Source: Burkholderiales bacterium (lineage in GTDB: Bacteria > Pseudomonadota > Gammaproteobacteria > Burkholderiales > Burkholderiaceae_C). From it: 34,161 nucleotides of DNA. The stretch lies in the NCBI GenBank assembly GCA_016213205.1, contig JACRAZ010000092.1, positions 1 through 34,161 of the forward strand. The letters are read 5' to 3'. The position numbers were made by a program, and so were the translations under genes. The notes under the pieces are model-generated. The model saw only the letters and a list, made by a program, of their open reading frames with translations. It had not been told where the DNA came from and did no database searches. The number at the start of each line of letters is the position of its first letter. Positions within the stretch are counted from its first letter, which is position 1. Positions 1-8,150 of the stretch are shown in pieces.

Positions 1-15
1 CTGACCCGAAGGGCC

Positions 16-109
16 GGGGTACCCAAGGGCGCTGGCGGGCGTTGCGCTGCTGGCCCGGGTGGACACCCGGGCTGCGCATCGCGCCTACGCCAGCGCCCTT
101 GGCCACCCC
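16..109. repeat. Long imperfect inverted repeat (hairpin)
   Basis: Two 45-nt arms (16-60 and 65-109) are separated by a 4-nt loop. Positions 8-22 of the arms pair perfectly (core CCAAGGGCGCTGGCG), as do the loop-proximal 8 bp (GCCCGGGT) and the outer 5 bp; the middle is an internal loop that pairs partly if gaps are allowed. It lies about 110 bases beyond the stop of the RTX peptidase gene, so it could end that transcript, but there is no T-tract. It could also be a chromosomal repeat element. The pairing is seen directly; the role is not known. Confidence 0.6.
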
Positions 110-217
110 GGCGTGGGTGCATGGGAAAGCCTCTCAAGCTCCGAGCCGTGGGCGCACAGCGCAAGGGAGGGCGCAGCGGGCCCGCAGCGTGACGCCGGGT
201 GCCGCTGCCCTTCGCCT

Positions 218-3130
218 TCAGGCCGGCGTGAACTCGATGCCCGTGGCCACCAGCCCGACCAGGTCCACGCTGGTGGTGTTCACCGCGTGCTGGCTGGCCA
301 GCACCGCGAGCGCGGTCTGGGTCATCGCGCCGCTGTCGAGCAGGCCCGCGAGGTCCTGCAGTTCGGCCGCGCTGGGCGCCTGCCCCACCACGTTGCGGTA
401 GACGGTGCTGACAAACGCGGTGTTCGACCGCCCGCCCGCAAGCGCCTCGAAGATCGGCGTGCCGATCGCCGCCTGCACCAGGTCGACGTAGCCCATGCCC
501 GCATCCAGCGCCTGCAGCGCGGCGCCCACATAGACCTTGTTGGCGAGCGCGCTCTTGCCGAACAGCGCGCGCAGGATCTGGGCCGCCAGGCCGGCATTGC
601 CGTCCAGGTCCAGCGCCAGGTTGCGGTCGGTGAACTTCAGGCGCTCCACGTTCGCGAGGCTGTCGACGCCTTCGAGGTTGGCGGTGTCGCGCACTGTCCA
701 GCCGAACTCGGCGCGCGCCAGCTGGTAGCGGGACCGGGCACCCACGTAGCTGGCGGTGTCGATGCCGGCGCCGCCATCGATCAGGTCGTCGCCGCCGGCG
801 CCGGTGACGCGGTCGTTGCCGGCCTGCGCCAGGAAGCACTCGGCGACCGACAGGCCGAACAGCGTGTCGCCCTGCGCGCTGCCCTCGCGGGTGCTGTCCA
901 CCGGCAGCACCCGCAGCGTGGCGGTGTAGGTGTTGGTGCCGCCCATGCCGTCGCCGACGATGAAGTTGAAGCTGTCCTCGCCCAGGTACGCGCCGGCGGC
1001 GGTGTAGCGGAAGCTGCCGTCGCTGGCCACCACCACCTCGCCGTGCTGCGCCGAACCGGTGGCGCTGTAGCTGATGGGGTCGCCGTCGATGTCGGTGGCC
1101 GCGGGCAGGCTGCTGCGCAGCGAGCCGGTGCTGGGCGCGAGCAGCAGCACGTTCTTGGCCACCGGCGCGCCGTCGTTGACCGAGCGCACGCTCAGGTGGG
1201 CCAGGTAGCGGTTGCTCACGCCGGCGCTGACCAGCTCGTAGGTGATGGTGTCGCCGCCGTTGTAGTTGGCCTGTGGCAGGTAGCTCAGCTGCCCGTCGGC
1301 GCTGATCTGCGCGCTGCCGTGCAGCGCATTGCCCACCAGGCGGTAGCTGGCCTTGCTGCGGTCCATGTCGCTCGGGTCCGGCAGGCCCACGTCCAGGCGC
1401 CGGTCCTCGTCCACGCTGTACAGCGCGTCGGCGCCCAGCGCCACCGGGCTGAGCGGGAGGCTCTGGTCGGCAAACACCAGCCGCTCGATGCCCGACACGG
1501 TGTCGAAGCCGCTGACCCCATCGCGCGCCTCGACATACAGCTTGCCGAAGGCGTTGGACAGCAGGTAGTCGGCGCGCCGGCCGGCGAACATGGCGGTGTC
1601 GCTGCCGGCGCCGCCCTCGATCCAGTCGTTGCCCAGGCCGCCGGTCAGGGTGTTGGGCAGGTCGTTGCCGATCAGTACGTCGTCGAAGGGGGAGCCGATC
1701 GCGTCTTCCAGCAGCGTGCTGGCCGCGATGCCCAGGTTCTCGACCCCCGCGAAGCCGGCCGAGGTGATGCCCGCGCTGCTGAGGTGACCGGGCACCAGGT
1801 CGAGGTTGACGCCGCTGGCCAGGCCCGAGGCATCCAGCGTGTCATGGCCCCCGTCGTCGACCAGCGTGTGCGACGCCGCACCCTCGGCCGCGCCCAGCAG
1901 GTAGGTGCTGTCACCGCTGGCCAGCGCGCGCTGGCCGTACAGGCTGCGCAGGGCGATCACGTCCAGCAAGCCCCAGTCGGCCCGGAACAGGCCATCGGCC
2001 GAGGGCTGCGAGGACATCACCGTCAGGCTGGGCCGGTCGTCCTGCACGCGCAGCTGCATCGCCCAGTTCTCGCCGGGATCGGTGTTGCGGGGATGGCGCA
2101 GCCCCAGCGCGTGGCCGATCTCGTGCAGCAGCGCGGCATAGCCCTCGCTGCCGGGGGCGAGGCCGGCCATCGATTCCACGTCCATCCACACGTCGCCAGC
2201 CGCGTCGCCCTGCGTGCCGGGCAGGGCGGCCTGCCCCTTGCTGGCGGCCTGCTGGCTGACGCCGAAGCGCAGCTGGCCCACGCTGGTGCCGGATTCGGTG
2301 ACTTCGGTGAACGTGAGGCCCGCGAGCTGCGCGGTCTTGTCCAGGATGTCGCGCACCAGCTGCCGTTCCGCGGCGCTGAAGGGCCGGAACCCCGGCTGGC
2401 TGCCCTGCGTGACGAAGCTGTAGCTGAGGGGGGTGGCCGTGCCCAGCGGCTGGTCGGCGTTCCAGCGCATCGTGCCGCCGGCCATGATGGTGTCTTCGGC
2501 CATCACCTGTGGCGTGATGAAGCTCGACAGCAGCACGTCGCGGCGCACGCCATCGGCGTCGAAGACGTGCAGTGCCTCGACGTTGGCCAGTGTCAGGCTG
2601 AAGCCGGTGCCGACCTTGCTGGTGACCTTGGCCGAGAGCCCGTCGGCCGAGACCCGCACCACCAGTTCGTCCAGCCGGGCGACCCGGCCGCCGGACTCAC
2701 CGACCGGGTTGAACCAGCAGTGAGCCGAGTCATAGCCGCCGCCGCCGTCGAAAGTGTCGTGACCGTGGTTGCCGGCAAAGACATTGTTGGCGTCACTGCC
2801 GATGACACGGTCATTGCCGGCGTTGCCCATCACCGTGGAAATGCCGATCAGCGTGTCGCGCCCGCCAAATCCATCGGCCGCCCAGCCTTCGGCGAGGTTC
2901 ACCTCGACACCAGTGGGCGAATTCCAGTACGCCACACCCAGCGTGCGGCCCAGGTTGCCGGGGTCGACGATGCGCTCGATGACATCGTTGCCCTTGCCGC
3001 CGATGGCGGTGCCCTGGTACAGGCGCAGCGTGTCGTTGCCGTCCTCGCCGTAGACGTTGTTCGAGATGTTCTTGTCCGCCTCGGCCTGCGTGTACAGGTC
3101 GTCGCCAGCGGTGAGTCGAATGTCGGCCAT
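218..3130 (-). CDS. RTX-type M10 metallopeptidase with DUF4214-like C-terminus
   Basis: The 970-aa product is an RTX (calcium-binding repeat) protein with a metzincin protease site. RTX-like GGxGND repeats occur near residues 25-135, 480-515 and 770-795. The zinc site HEIGHALGLRH lies at 336-346 (H336, E337, H340, H346), followed by a Met-turn-like VMS at 371-373, as in serralysin-type M10 enzymes. Residues about 565-745 resemble two tandem cadherin/Ig-like repeats. Residues about 840-970 resemble DUF4214. The stretches around 505-560 and 785-840 are similar, so one module is duplicated. There is no N-terminal signal peptide, which fits C-terminal-signal type I secretion of RTX proteins, but no type I secretion genes are in the window. 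It is the last gene of a three-gene operon, 12 bases after the DUF1501 gene. A secreted calcium-dependent protease is likely; the substrate is unknown. Confidence 0.85.
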   Translation of the reverse strand: MADIRLTAGDDLYTQAEADKNISNNVYGEDGNDTLRLYQGTAIGGKGNDVIERIVDPGNLGRTLGVAYWNSPTGVEVNLAEGWAADGFGGRDTLIGISTVMGNAGNDRVIGSDANNVFAGNHGHDTFDGGGGYDSAHCWFNPVGESGGRVARLDELVVRVSADGLSAKVTSKVGTGFSLTLANVEALHVFDADGVRRDVLLSSFITPQVMAEDTIMAGGTMRWNADQPLGTATPLSYSFVTQGSQPGFRPFSAAERQLVRDILDKTAQLAGLTFTEVTESGTSVGQLRFGVSQQAASKGQAALPGTQGDAAGDVWMDVESMAGLAPGSEGYAALLHEIGHALGLRHPRNTDPGENWAMQLRVQDDRPSLTVMSSQPSADGLFRADWGLLDVIALRSLYGQRALASGDSTYLLGAAEGAASHTLVDDGGHDTLDASGLASGVNLDLVPGHLSSAGITSAGFAGVENLGIAASTLLEDAIGSPFDDVLIGNDLPNTLTGGLGNDWIEGGAGSDTAMFAGRRADYLLSNAFGKLYVEARDGVSGFDTVSGIERLVFADQSLPLSPVALGADALYSVDEDRRLDVGLPDPSDMDRSKASYRLVGNALHGSAQISADGQLSYLPQANYNGGDTITYELVSAGVSNRYLAHLSVRSVNDGAPVAKNVLLLAPSTGSLRSSLPAATDIDGDPISYSATGSAQHGEVVVASDGSFRYTAAGAYLGEDSFNFIVGDGMGGTNTYTATLRVLPVDSTREGSAQGDTLFGLSVAECFLAQAGNDRVTGAGGDDLIDGGAGIDTASYVGARSRYQLARAEFGWTVRDTANLEGVDSLANVERLKFTDRNLALDLDGNAGLAAQILRALFGKSALANKVYVGAALQALDAGMGYVDLVQAAIGTPIFEALAGGRSNTAFVSTVYRNVVGQAPSAAELQDLAGLLDSGAMTQTALAVLASQHAVNTTSVDLVGLVATGIEFTPA

Positions 3131-3142
3131 CGTGCGTACCGG

Positions 3143-4495
3143 TCAGACGCGCAACAGCGGGATCGTCTTCTGCGGGAAGTTGGCGAGGTTCGGAAACACC
3201 TCGTGGAAGGCCGAGGGGTCCAGGCCCAGCCACTGCATCACGCTGGCGCCGACCTGGTCGGTGCTGGTGGTGGGCACGAAGCGGCCGTTCCTGTTGCGGT
3301 CGCCGTCGTCGGCACCACCGAGCACCGGGCTCGGGAAGCTGCCGTGCACGGTGCCGCCATGCACCGGCCCACCGAGCGCGAACCAGTGGTTGCCCCAGGC
3401 ATGTTCGCTGCCGCCACCCGAGCCGGGGCGCACGGTGCGGCCGAAGTCGCTCATCATCAGCGTCATCACGTTCATGTCCAGCCCCGCGACGCGGTTGGCT
3501 TCGTCGAAGCCGGCCAGCGCGCTGGCCATCAGCGCGAACTGCGCATCCTGCGTCGCCGCGTCGGAGCCGCGCTGGTTGGTGTGGGTGTCGAAGCTGCCCC
3601 AGGTCACCAGGAACACCTGGCGCTTGTAGCCCTGTGCCTTGAACGTTGGCAGTACCTTGGCCAGCGCGCGCAGCGTGTCGGCGAGGTTGCCGCTGCCGAA
3701 GTCGGCCGTCGGGTCCTTGGCCTGCAGCAGCGCCTGCGTGAAGCGGGTGGAATCGTCCACCGCGCCGCCGAAGGTGCGGGCGAACTCGGCTTCGTACAGG
3801 TTGGCGAACTGCCACTGCGCCATGCGGTTGACCTGCTGCGCGGCCAGGGTCTTGGGGTTGGCCAGGTCGGCCGGGCCCCAGTAGCGCGAACCATCACGCG
3901 CCATGAACGACACGCTGGAGCGCTTGCCCAGCACCAGCGTGCGGATGCTGCTCATCGTGACCGCGTTGATCGGGTGGCGCAGCTCCGAGGGCAGCAGTTC
4001 CAGCCCGCGGCCGGCCCAGCCGCTGGAGTCGTCCTGCACCGTCCAGCCCTGCTGGATGGCGACCTGGTCGTTGTGCGACAGCAGGAAGGGTGGCAGGTCC
4101 ACCGCGTTGTTCTTGGCCTGCAGCGCGGTGGTGGGCACCACCAGCGGCCCGGCGTTGGCAATGAAGCCCAGGCGGCCCTGGTTGTACAGCGGCACCAGCT
4201 TGGCCAGCGCCGGGTGCACGCCGAAGCTCTGGCCGCCGGCGGTGCCGGACAAGGCCAGCAGGCTGGCCTTGGACAGCGCCAGGTTCTGCCGCGCGGCCTG
4301 GTAGTCGCCATACATTGCATCGGTGGGCACGATCAGGTTGTTGCCGTCGTTGCCGCCGGTGAGGAACAGCACCACCAGTGCGCGGTAGTCCTCGCCCACC
4401 GCATGCGCCGGGCCGGCCAGGTGGCCGACCAGGCCTGCCACGCCCAGCGAGCCCAGGCCCGCCATCGCCCCCAGCAGATTGCGACGGCTGCTCAT
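3143..4495 (-). CDS. DUF1501 family protein with Tat signal
   Basis: The 450-aa protein belongs to the DUF1501 family (sulfatase-like fold, function unknown). The N-terminus begins MSSRRNLLGAMAG and ends its signal region at AHA, matching a twin-arginine (SRRxLL) export signal. The family-typical LVVLFLTGGNDGNN follows at about residue 40, and NVMTLMMSDFGRTVRPGSGGG further on. The start at 4495 is chosen because it gives the Tat signal and because its ATG overlaps the TGA stop of the DUF1800 gene (ATGA), implying translational coupling; the frame stays open upstream but reads as a shadow of the overlapping gene. DUF1800 and DUF1501 genes are commonly paired in bacteria. The periplasmic location is inferred from the signal. 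Confidence 0.92.
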   Translation of the reverse strand: MSSRRNLLGAMAGLGSLGVAGLVGHLAGPAHAVGEDYRALVVLFLTGGNDGNNLIVPTDAMYGDYQAARQNLALSKASLLALSGTAGGQSFGVHPALAKLVPLYNQGRLGFIANAGPLVVPTTALQAKNNAVDLPPFLLSHNDQVAIQQGWTVQDDSSGWAGRGLELLPSELRHPINAVTMSSIRTLVLGKRSSVSFMARDGSRYWGPADLANPKTLAAQQVNRMAQWQFANLYEAEFARTFGGAVDDSTRFTQALLQAKDPTADFGSGNLADTLRALAKVLPTFKAQGYKRQVFLVTWGSFDTHTNQRGSDAATQDAQFALMASALAGFDEANRVAGLDMNVMTLMMSDFGRTVRPGSGGGSEHAWGNHWFALGGPVHGGTVHGSFPSPVLGGADDGDRNRNGRFVPTTSTDQVGASVMQWLGLDPSAFHEVFPNLANFPQKTIPLLRV

Positions 4496-6204
4496 TTGAT
4501 AACACCAAAAGTGGGCGTCGACAACGCGAATGCCAGCATGCGCATCGCACCCTCGCTCATGTCGGTGGTGCTCCAGGTGGGCTGGCGGATCATCTGCTCG
4601 AGGTTGTTGCGCAGGGTGGGCGGCATTGCGCCGCGGAAGTAGCGTTCGCTCAGCAGGTCGAGAAAGTCCTTCGGCGAGCGGGTGTAGGCCTGCACGAACA
4701 GGTCGACGTCGCAGCCCGCGTCGCGCAGCGGCTGCATGTCGTTGACCTTGAGCGTGCGGTTCCAGCGCAGGCTGTTCATCTCGCCCAGGCGCAAGGTGAG
4801 TTCGCGCGCGTCCACCAGGCGCTGCTCGGGCGCCAGCAGGTTGCTGCCCGGCGCGCGGTCGGTGGGGGCATAGAAGCTGAACACGCTCTCCGGGTGGAAG
4901 GCGGTTTGCGTCGACAGCACCCATTCGCTGTTGGGCGCGTAGGCGACGTTGCGGCTGCAGCCCAGCCCGCGGAAGGTGGCCATGCGGTGCAGCCAGGGCT
5001 CGCGGAACTTGCCGTCGTCATTGCGCGCGGTGGCGGGGTTGTCGCCGCGCCGGGCCTCGGCGTCGAGCAGGGTGGCCTTCACCACCGCCTTCATGTCGCC
5101 GGCCACGCCGCTGCCGTTGTCGCGGAACTTCGCCGCCACGCGCTCCACGTAGGCCGGTGTCGGGTTGCTCTTGACCAGGTGCTGGATCATCCGCTGCGCC
5201 ACGAAGGGCGCGATGTTCGGGTGCGCCATCAGCATCGCGATGATGTCGTCCAGGTCCTTGTTCTGGCTTTGCCCGGCTGGAAACACCCGGCCCATCACTT
5301 CCTTGCGCCCCGCGTCGCGTTCGGGCGGCCAGGTGCTGGGCACCATCGGCTTGCCCCAGTTGGCGAAATTGCGTTCGGGGCGATTGGGCGGGCTGGGATC
5401 AAAGGTCCACCCGGTGAGCGCGCGGGCGAGTTCTTCCACATCGGTCTGGGTGTAGGTCTCGACGAAGCGGCCCCGGCTGTCGCGCTGCGGCGTGCCGTCG
5501 GGGTTGAGCTTCAACACGCCGATGCTGAACAGCTGCATCAGCTCGCGCGCGTAGTTTTCGTTCGGCGCGCAATGCGGACACTCGGCGCTCTTGGGTCGGT
5601 TCTGGCTGTTGTTGAGGTAGTTGCCCATGTGCGGATCGAGCGTGACGTCGCGAAGCAACTGACCGTACTGGTCAAAAGCCCGGCGGTACAGCAGGTTCGT
5701 CCATACCACGTGCCCCGGAATCTGATTCGTGTTGCGGGAGGTCACGATGAACTGGGAGAGCGACCACATCACGCGTACGCGCAATTGATCGGGTGCGGCC
5801 AGCGACAGTCGGACCATTTCACGGTCGAGGAAGCTGTAGAGACCGGACGGGATGTTGTCGTTGAACTTGTAGGCGTACACCGCTTCGGTGGGCTTCCCAT
5901 CGATCGGCACGTAGGGCAGCGCGAACTGCTCGTCGATCCACTGCTCGAAGCCCTTGGCACGCAGCTCGGCCACCAGGGCCGGGTTGGGGCCGAAGGCCGC
6001 CTGCTCGGCAAAGCGCGAGGCCGCGTAGTGCGTGACCTTGGGCGCTGCCGTGGCCGGTGCCACCTGGCCCGCCGATTGCGCGCCGCCGGACGTTTCGGGG
6101 GTGACCCCGCCGCCGCAGGCCTGCAGCAGCAGGGTGATGCAGGCCGCCGCCAGCGCCAGTGCGTGGCCCGGCCTGCGGCCGGCCTCGGGCACTTGTGGGG
6201 TCAT
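4492..6204 (-). CDS. DUF1800 family lipoprotein
   Basis: The 570-aa DUF1800 protein (function unknown) begins MTPQVPEAGRRPGHALALAA and has a lipobox LLQAC about 30 residues in, so it is probably a lipoprotein. Family-typical stretches are AASRFAEQAAFGPNPALV near residue 65, ENYARELMQLFSIGVLKL in the middle and RALTGWTFDP. The start at 6204 is supported by AGGAGG nine bases upstream; an in-frame start 19 codons earlier would give a poorer signal peptide. It is the first gene of the operon and overlaps the DUF1501 start by 4 bases. The 230 bases upstream must hold the operon promoter; no unambiguous -35/-10 pair is visible. An insertion sequence begins just beyond that. Confidence 0.92.
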   Translation of the reverse strand: MTPQVPEAGRRPGHALALAAACITLLLQACGGGVTPETSGGAQSAGQVAPATAAPKVTHYAASRFAEQAAFGPNPALVAELRAKGFEQWIDEQFALPYVPIDGKPTEAVYAYKFNDNIPSGLYSFLDREMVRLSLAAPDQLRVRVMWSLSQFIVTSRNTNQIPGHVVWTNLLYRRAFDQYGQLLRDVTLDPHMGNYLNNSQNRPKSAECPHCAPNENYARELMQLFSIGVLKLNPDGTPQRDSRGRFVETYTQTDVEELARALTGWTFDPSPPNRPERNFANWGKPMVPSTWPPERDAGRKEVMGRVFPAGQSQNKDLDDIIAMLMAHPNIAPFVAQRMIQHLVKSNPTPAYVERVAAKFRDNGSGVAGDMKAVVKATLLDAEARRGDNPATARNDDGKFREPWLHRMATFRGLGCSRNVAYAPNSEWVLSTQTAFHPESVFSFYAPTDRAPGSNLLAPEQRLVDARELTLRLGEMNSLRWNRTLKVNDMQPLRDAGCDVDLFVQAYTRSPKDFLDLLSERYFRGAMPPTLRNNLEQMIRQPTWSTTDMSEGAMRMLAFALSTPTFGVIK

Positions 6205-6436
6205 GGGTTCCGGCCTCCTGTGCGAACGCGCAAGGTAGCGGACGCGTGCAGCGCCGTCCATCCTTCGGGCGCAGGATAGGCGCTGTCCGGCGGCCGTGCC
6301 ATCGGGGCCGCCCGCATCGCCAGGGCGGCCTGTTTCGGTGCACCGGCGCTGGGGTATGGCACCATCGTCGGGCCATGCCGCGACCCGTGCCGACGCCGAA
6401 CCCGACCCTGCCGGTCAGCCGACGCACTGCCGAGAC
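6205..6436. other. Intergenic region upstream of the DUF1800 operon
   Basis: This 232-base stretch lies between the DUF1800 start and the insertion sequence. No coding frame with good codon use or homology is seen. It should contain the promoter of the minus-strand operon, but several weak TATCCT/TACCTT-like hexamers are equally plausible and none has a convincing -35 partner. Only the ribosome binding site AGGAGG near 6214-6219 (minus strand) is clear. Confidence 0.5.
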
Positions 6437-6457
6437 CTAGGAGTCCGCGCGGCAGAA
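6436..6457 (+). repeat. Left terminal inverted repeat of the IS
   Basis: This 22-bp end matches the reverse complement of 7966-7987 except at one base (position 11, C versus T). It is also the first arm of a local hairpin: bases 6437-6453 pair with 6458-6474 around the loop AGAA, with only two mismatches in 17. Confidence 0.9.
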
Positions 6458-6474
6458 GCCGCGCAGCCTCCTAG
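6437..6474. repeat. Hairpin at the left end of the IS
   Basis: The sequence folds as CTAGGAG-TCC-GCGCGGC-AGAA-GCCGCGC-AGC-CTCCTAG: a 7-bp perfect inner stem with a tetraloop and a 7-bp perfect outer stem separated by a 3x3 internal loop. The second arm resembles the right end of the element. It lies downstream of the transposase stop and could act as a transcription barrier, or could be a pre-existing hairpin targeted by the element. Confidence 0.6.
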
Positions 6475-6504
6475 CCTGTGGCCTTAACGCACCGCTCCCC
6501 CGAG

Positions 6505-6585
6505 CCCCCTCCGTGAGGGAGCTCCAGCTCGTTTGACCGGTCCCTCCAGCCTCCCTCCGCGAGGGAGGCTCCAGTCAGTTTGACG
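6505..6585. repeat. Two imperfect direct repeats with hairpins inside the IS
   Basis: Two roughly 31-bp units at about 6507-6535 and 6553-6584 each start with a small GC-rich hairpin (CCCTCCGTGAGGG and CTCCCTCCGCGAGGGAG), continue with GCTCCAG and end with GTTTGAC. They lie between the transposase stop and the left terminal repeat. They may be transposase-binding or transcription-stop elements; function is not shown by the sequence. Confidence 0.55.
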
Positions 6586-6601
6586 CCACCTTTGCCGCTG
6601 C

Positions 6602-7917
6602 TCAGCCTGCGCCGAGAACCGCCATGCGCCGCAGGTCCAGCGCCATGCACACGAGCTTCCATTCGGCTCCGACCCGATGCAGCCCCCGCATGCTGAACTG
6701 CCGGAACCCCAGCACGTTCTTGATCCAGCCGTTGGGCGGCTCGGCGATCCACTTGCGCTTGCGGTACGCCGCTCGTCCCCTTTCGGTCTTGAGCTTGGTC
6801 GCCATCGCCGCGGTTTGCGGGTACTGCTGGGCATCGATCTCGGCGTGTTCCTTGCCTTCTCGGCCCAGCGCCACGATCACTTCGATCGGTGCCTTCTTCA
6901 GGTTGTCTTCGCTGCGGTAGCCCGCATCGACAAGGCCGAGTTCGGGCAGTTCGCCCAGGTTGTCGCCCACCGCCTGGATCATCGGCAGCTGCCAGTTCGC
7001 ATCCGCGCCACGTTGTCCAACTCGGCCGCCACGATGATGTGGGCCGCTTCGTCCACCGCCGTCTGCGCGTTGTACGCCGGGTCGAACCCGCCGCCGGCGG
7101 GCTTCATCATCCGGCTGTCCGGGTCGGTGAAGTTCTCCTGCGCCTTGTCCTCGGGCACGCCGAACTCGCGCTTGTAGCGCCCAACCTTGGGCTTGCCATC
7201 GGGGCCGCGCGGGCGGCGGTCGTCGTCATCGCTGCGGCCGCGCTCCAGGTCCGCCTCGCGCTGGCGCCGCTCCAGGCGTTCGCGGGCTTCGCGGATGGCC
7301 GCCAGCCGTGCCTCGCGTCGTTCGATCTCGGCCGGCAGGTCCAGCTCCGGCTCGTTGACCTCGGCTTCGTCGGTGGCCTTGGCGCGCGCCAGCAGCGCGT
7401 CGATCTGCGCCTTGAGCTCAAGCTCGGCCTGCTTCATGCGCTCATAGCTCATGGCCTTGTGGCGGCTGGCGTTGGCCTTGACCTTGGTGCCGTCGATGGC
7501 CACCGTGCCCAGCTTGACCAGCCCCATCTCGCGGGCAAGCTTGACCACCTGCACGAACAGGTCGGCCAACTCCTTCAGATGGAAGGCCCGGAAGTCGCAG
7601 ATCGTGCGGTGGCGCGGGAAGTTGCCTGCAGCCAGCATCCGAAACGCCAGGTCCTCGTGCAGCCGGCGCTCGATCTTGCGCGGGCTGAACACGCCAGTGG
7701 CGTAAGCGTAGACCACCACCTTGACCATCATCGCCGGGTGGAACGGCTGGTTGCGCGAGCCGCCGCCGTCGTAGCGCGCATAGAACGCCTTGAGGTCCAG
7801 CGCGTCGACCGTGTCGTTGATGAAGTGGGCCAGGTGGCCCGCCGGCAGCCAGTCTTGCGGCGTCGCCGGCAGCAGCATCACTTGGTCAGGTTCGTAGGGG
7901 CGATAGCTTCCAGCCAT
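6602..7917 (-). pseudogene. IS1182-like transposase, frameshifted
   Basis: The reading frame from 7917 encodes 312 aa and the continuation lies in another frame down to 6602. The first part has the transposase N-terminal domain (YRPYEPDQVMLLP start, NQPFHPAMMVKVVVYAYATG) and TVAIDGTKVKANAS with the first catalytic Asp. The second part has LVDAGYRSEDNL (second Asp) and IAEPPNGWIKNVLGFRQF (probable catalytic Glu). Around 7005-7009 the minus strand reads GTGGCGCGGAT; restoring one G gives an uninterrupted AADANWQLPMIQAVGDN junction, so a single-base deletion explains the break. No slippery heptamer is visible there, so programmed frameshifting looks unlikely. The element is probably immobile unless complemented. 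Confidence 0.88.
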
Positions 7918-7965
7918 GCCACATCAACGCACGCGCAATGCCATGCGGCATCAGGAACTACCCGG

Positions 7966-7987
7966 TTCTGCCGCGCAGACTCCTAGG
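7966..7987 (-). repeat. Right terminal inverted repeat of the IS
   Basis: This 22-bp end is the inverted counterpart of 6436-6457, with 21 of 22 bases identical. It lies about 50 bases upstream of the transposase start codon, as expected for the transposase-proximal end of such an element. Confidence 0.9.
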
Positions 7988-8150
7988 CCCATCCGGGCTG
8001 GTATTGGCCGGGTTGATTGCATCGGACACCCCGACTTGGGCCATGCGAGTCACGTACGACGTTGAGCCGCACTACCCCGGCTAATATCGTTCTGCGTTTG
8101 CGGCGCACAGGCGCGATAAGCTGAACTGAACCGAGGGAGGGCCAGTGGCT
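7988..8150. other. Intergenic region between the IS and the beta-propeller lipoprotein gene
   Basis: About 160 non-coding bases of lower GC than the chromosome average. They should contain the promoter of the lipoprotein gene. The only clear signal is the purine-rich GAGGGAGG at 8133-8140, a good ribosome binding site for the start at 8151. Confidence 0.5.

Larger units (their letters stand above)
6437..7986 (-). mobile_element. IS1182-like insertion sequence
   Basis: The element is bounded by terminal inverted repeats at 6436-6457 and 7966-7987 that match at 21 of 22 positions (inner part GCGCGGCAGAA). CTAG occurs at both outer edges (6437-6440 and 7983-7986) and may be a 4-bp target duplication, which would make the element 6441-7982 (1542 bp). 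The CTAG may instead be part of the repeats, since the whole end reads CCTAGGAG. It carries one transposase gene on the minus strand, inactivated by a frameshift. The region between the left end and the transposase stop (6458-6601) is non-coding and structured. The family call comes from the transposase protein. Confidence 0.88.

Noticed and set aside
59..4642. A 1527-codon plus-strand open frame opposite the RTX/DUF1501 genes
   Set aside because: It is antisense to two well-supported genes and its Val/Gly/Ala/His/Arg-rich, motif-free translation is typical of shadow frames in GC-rich DNA.
7000..7012. Programmed frameshifting in the transposase
   Set aside because: No slippery heptamer or downstream pseudoknot is evident, and a one-base deletion explains the break at a conserved stretch.
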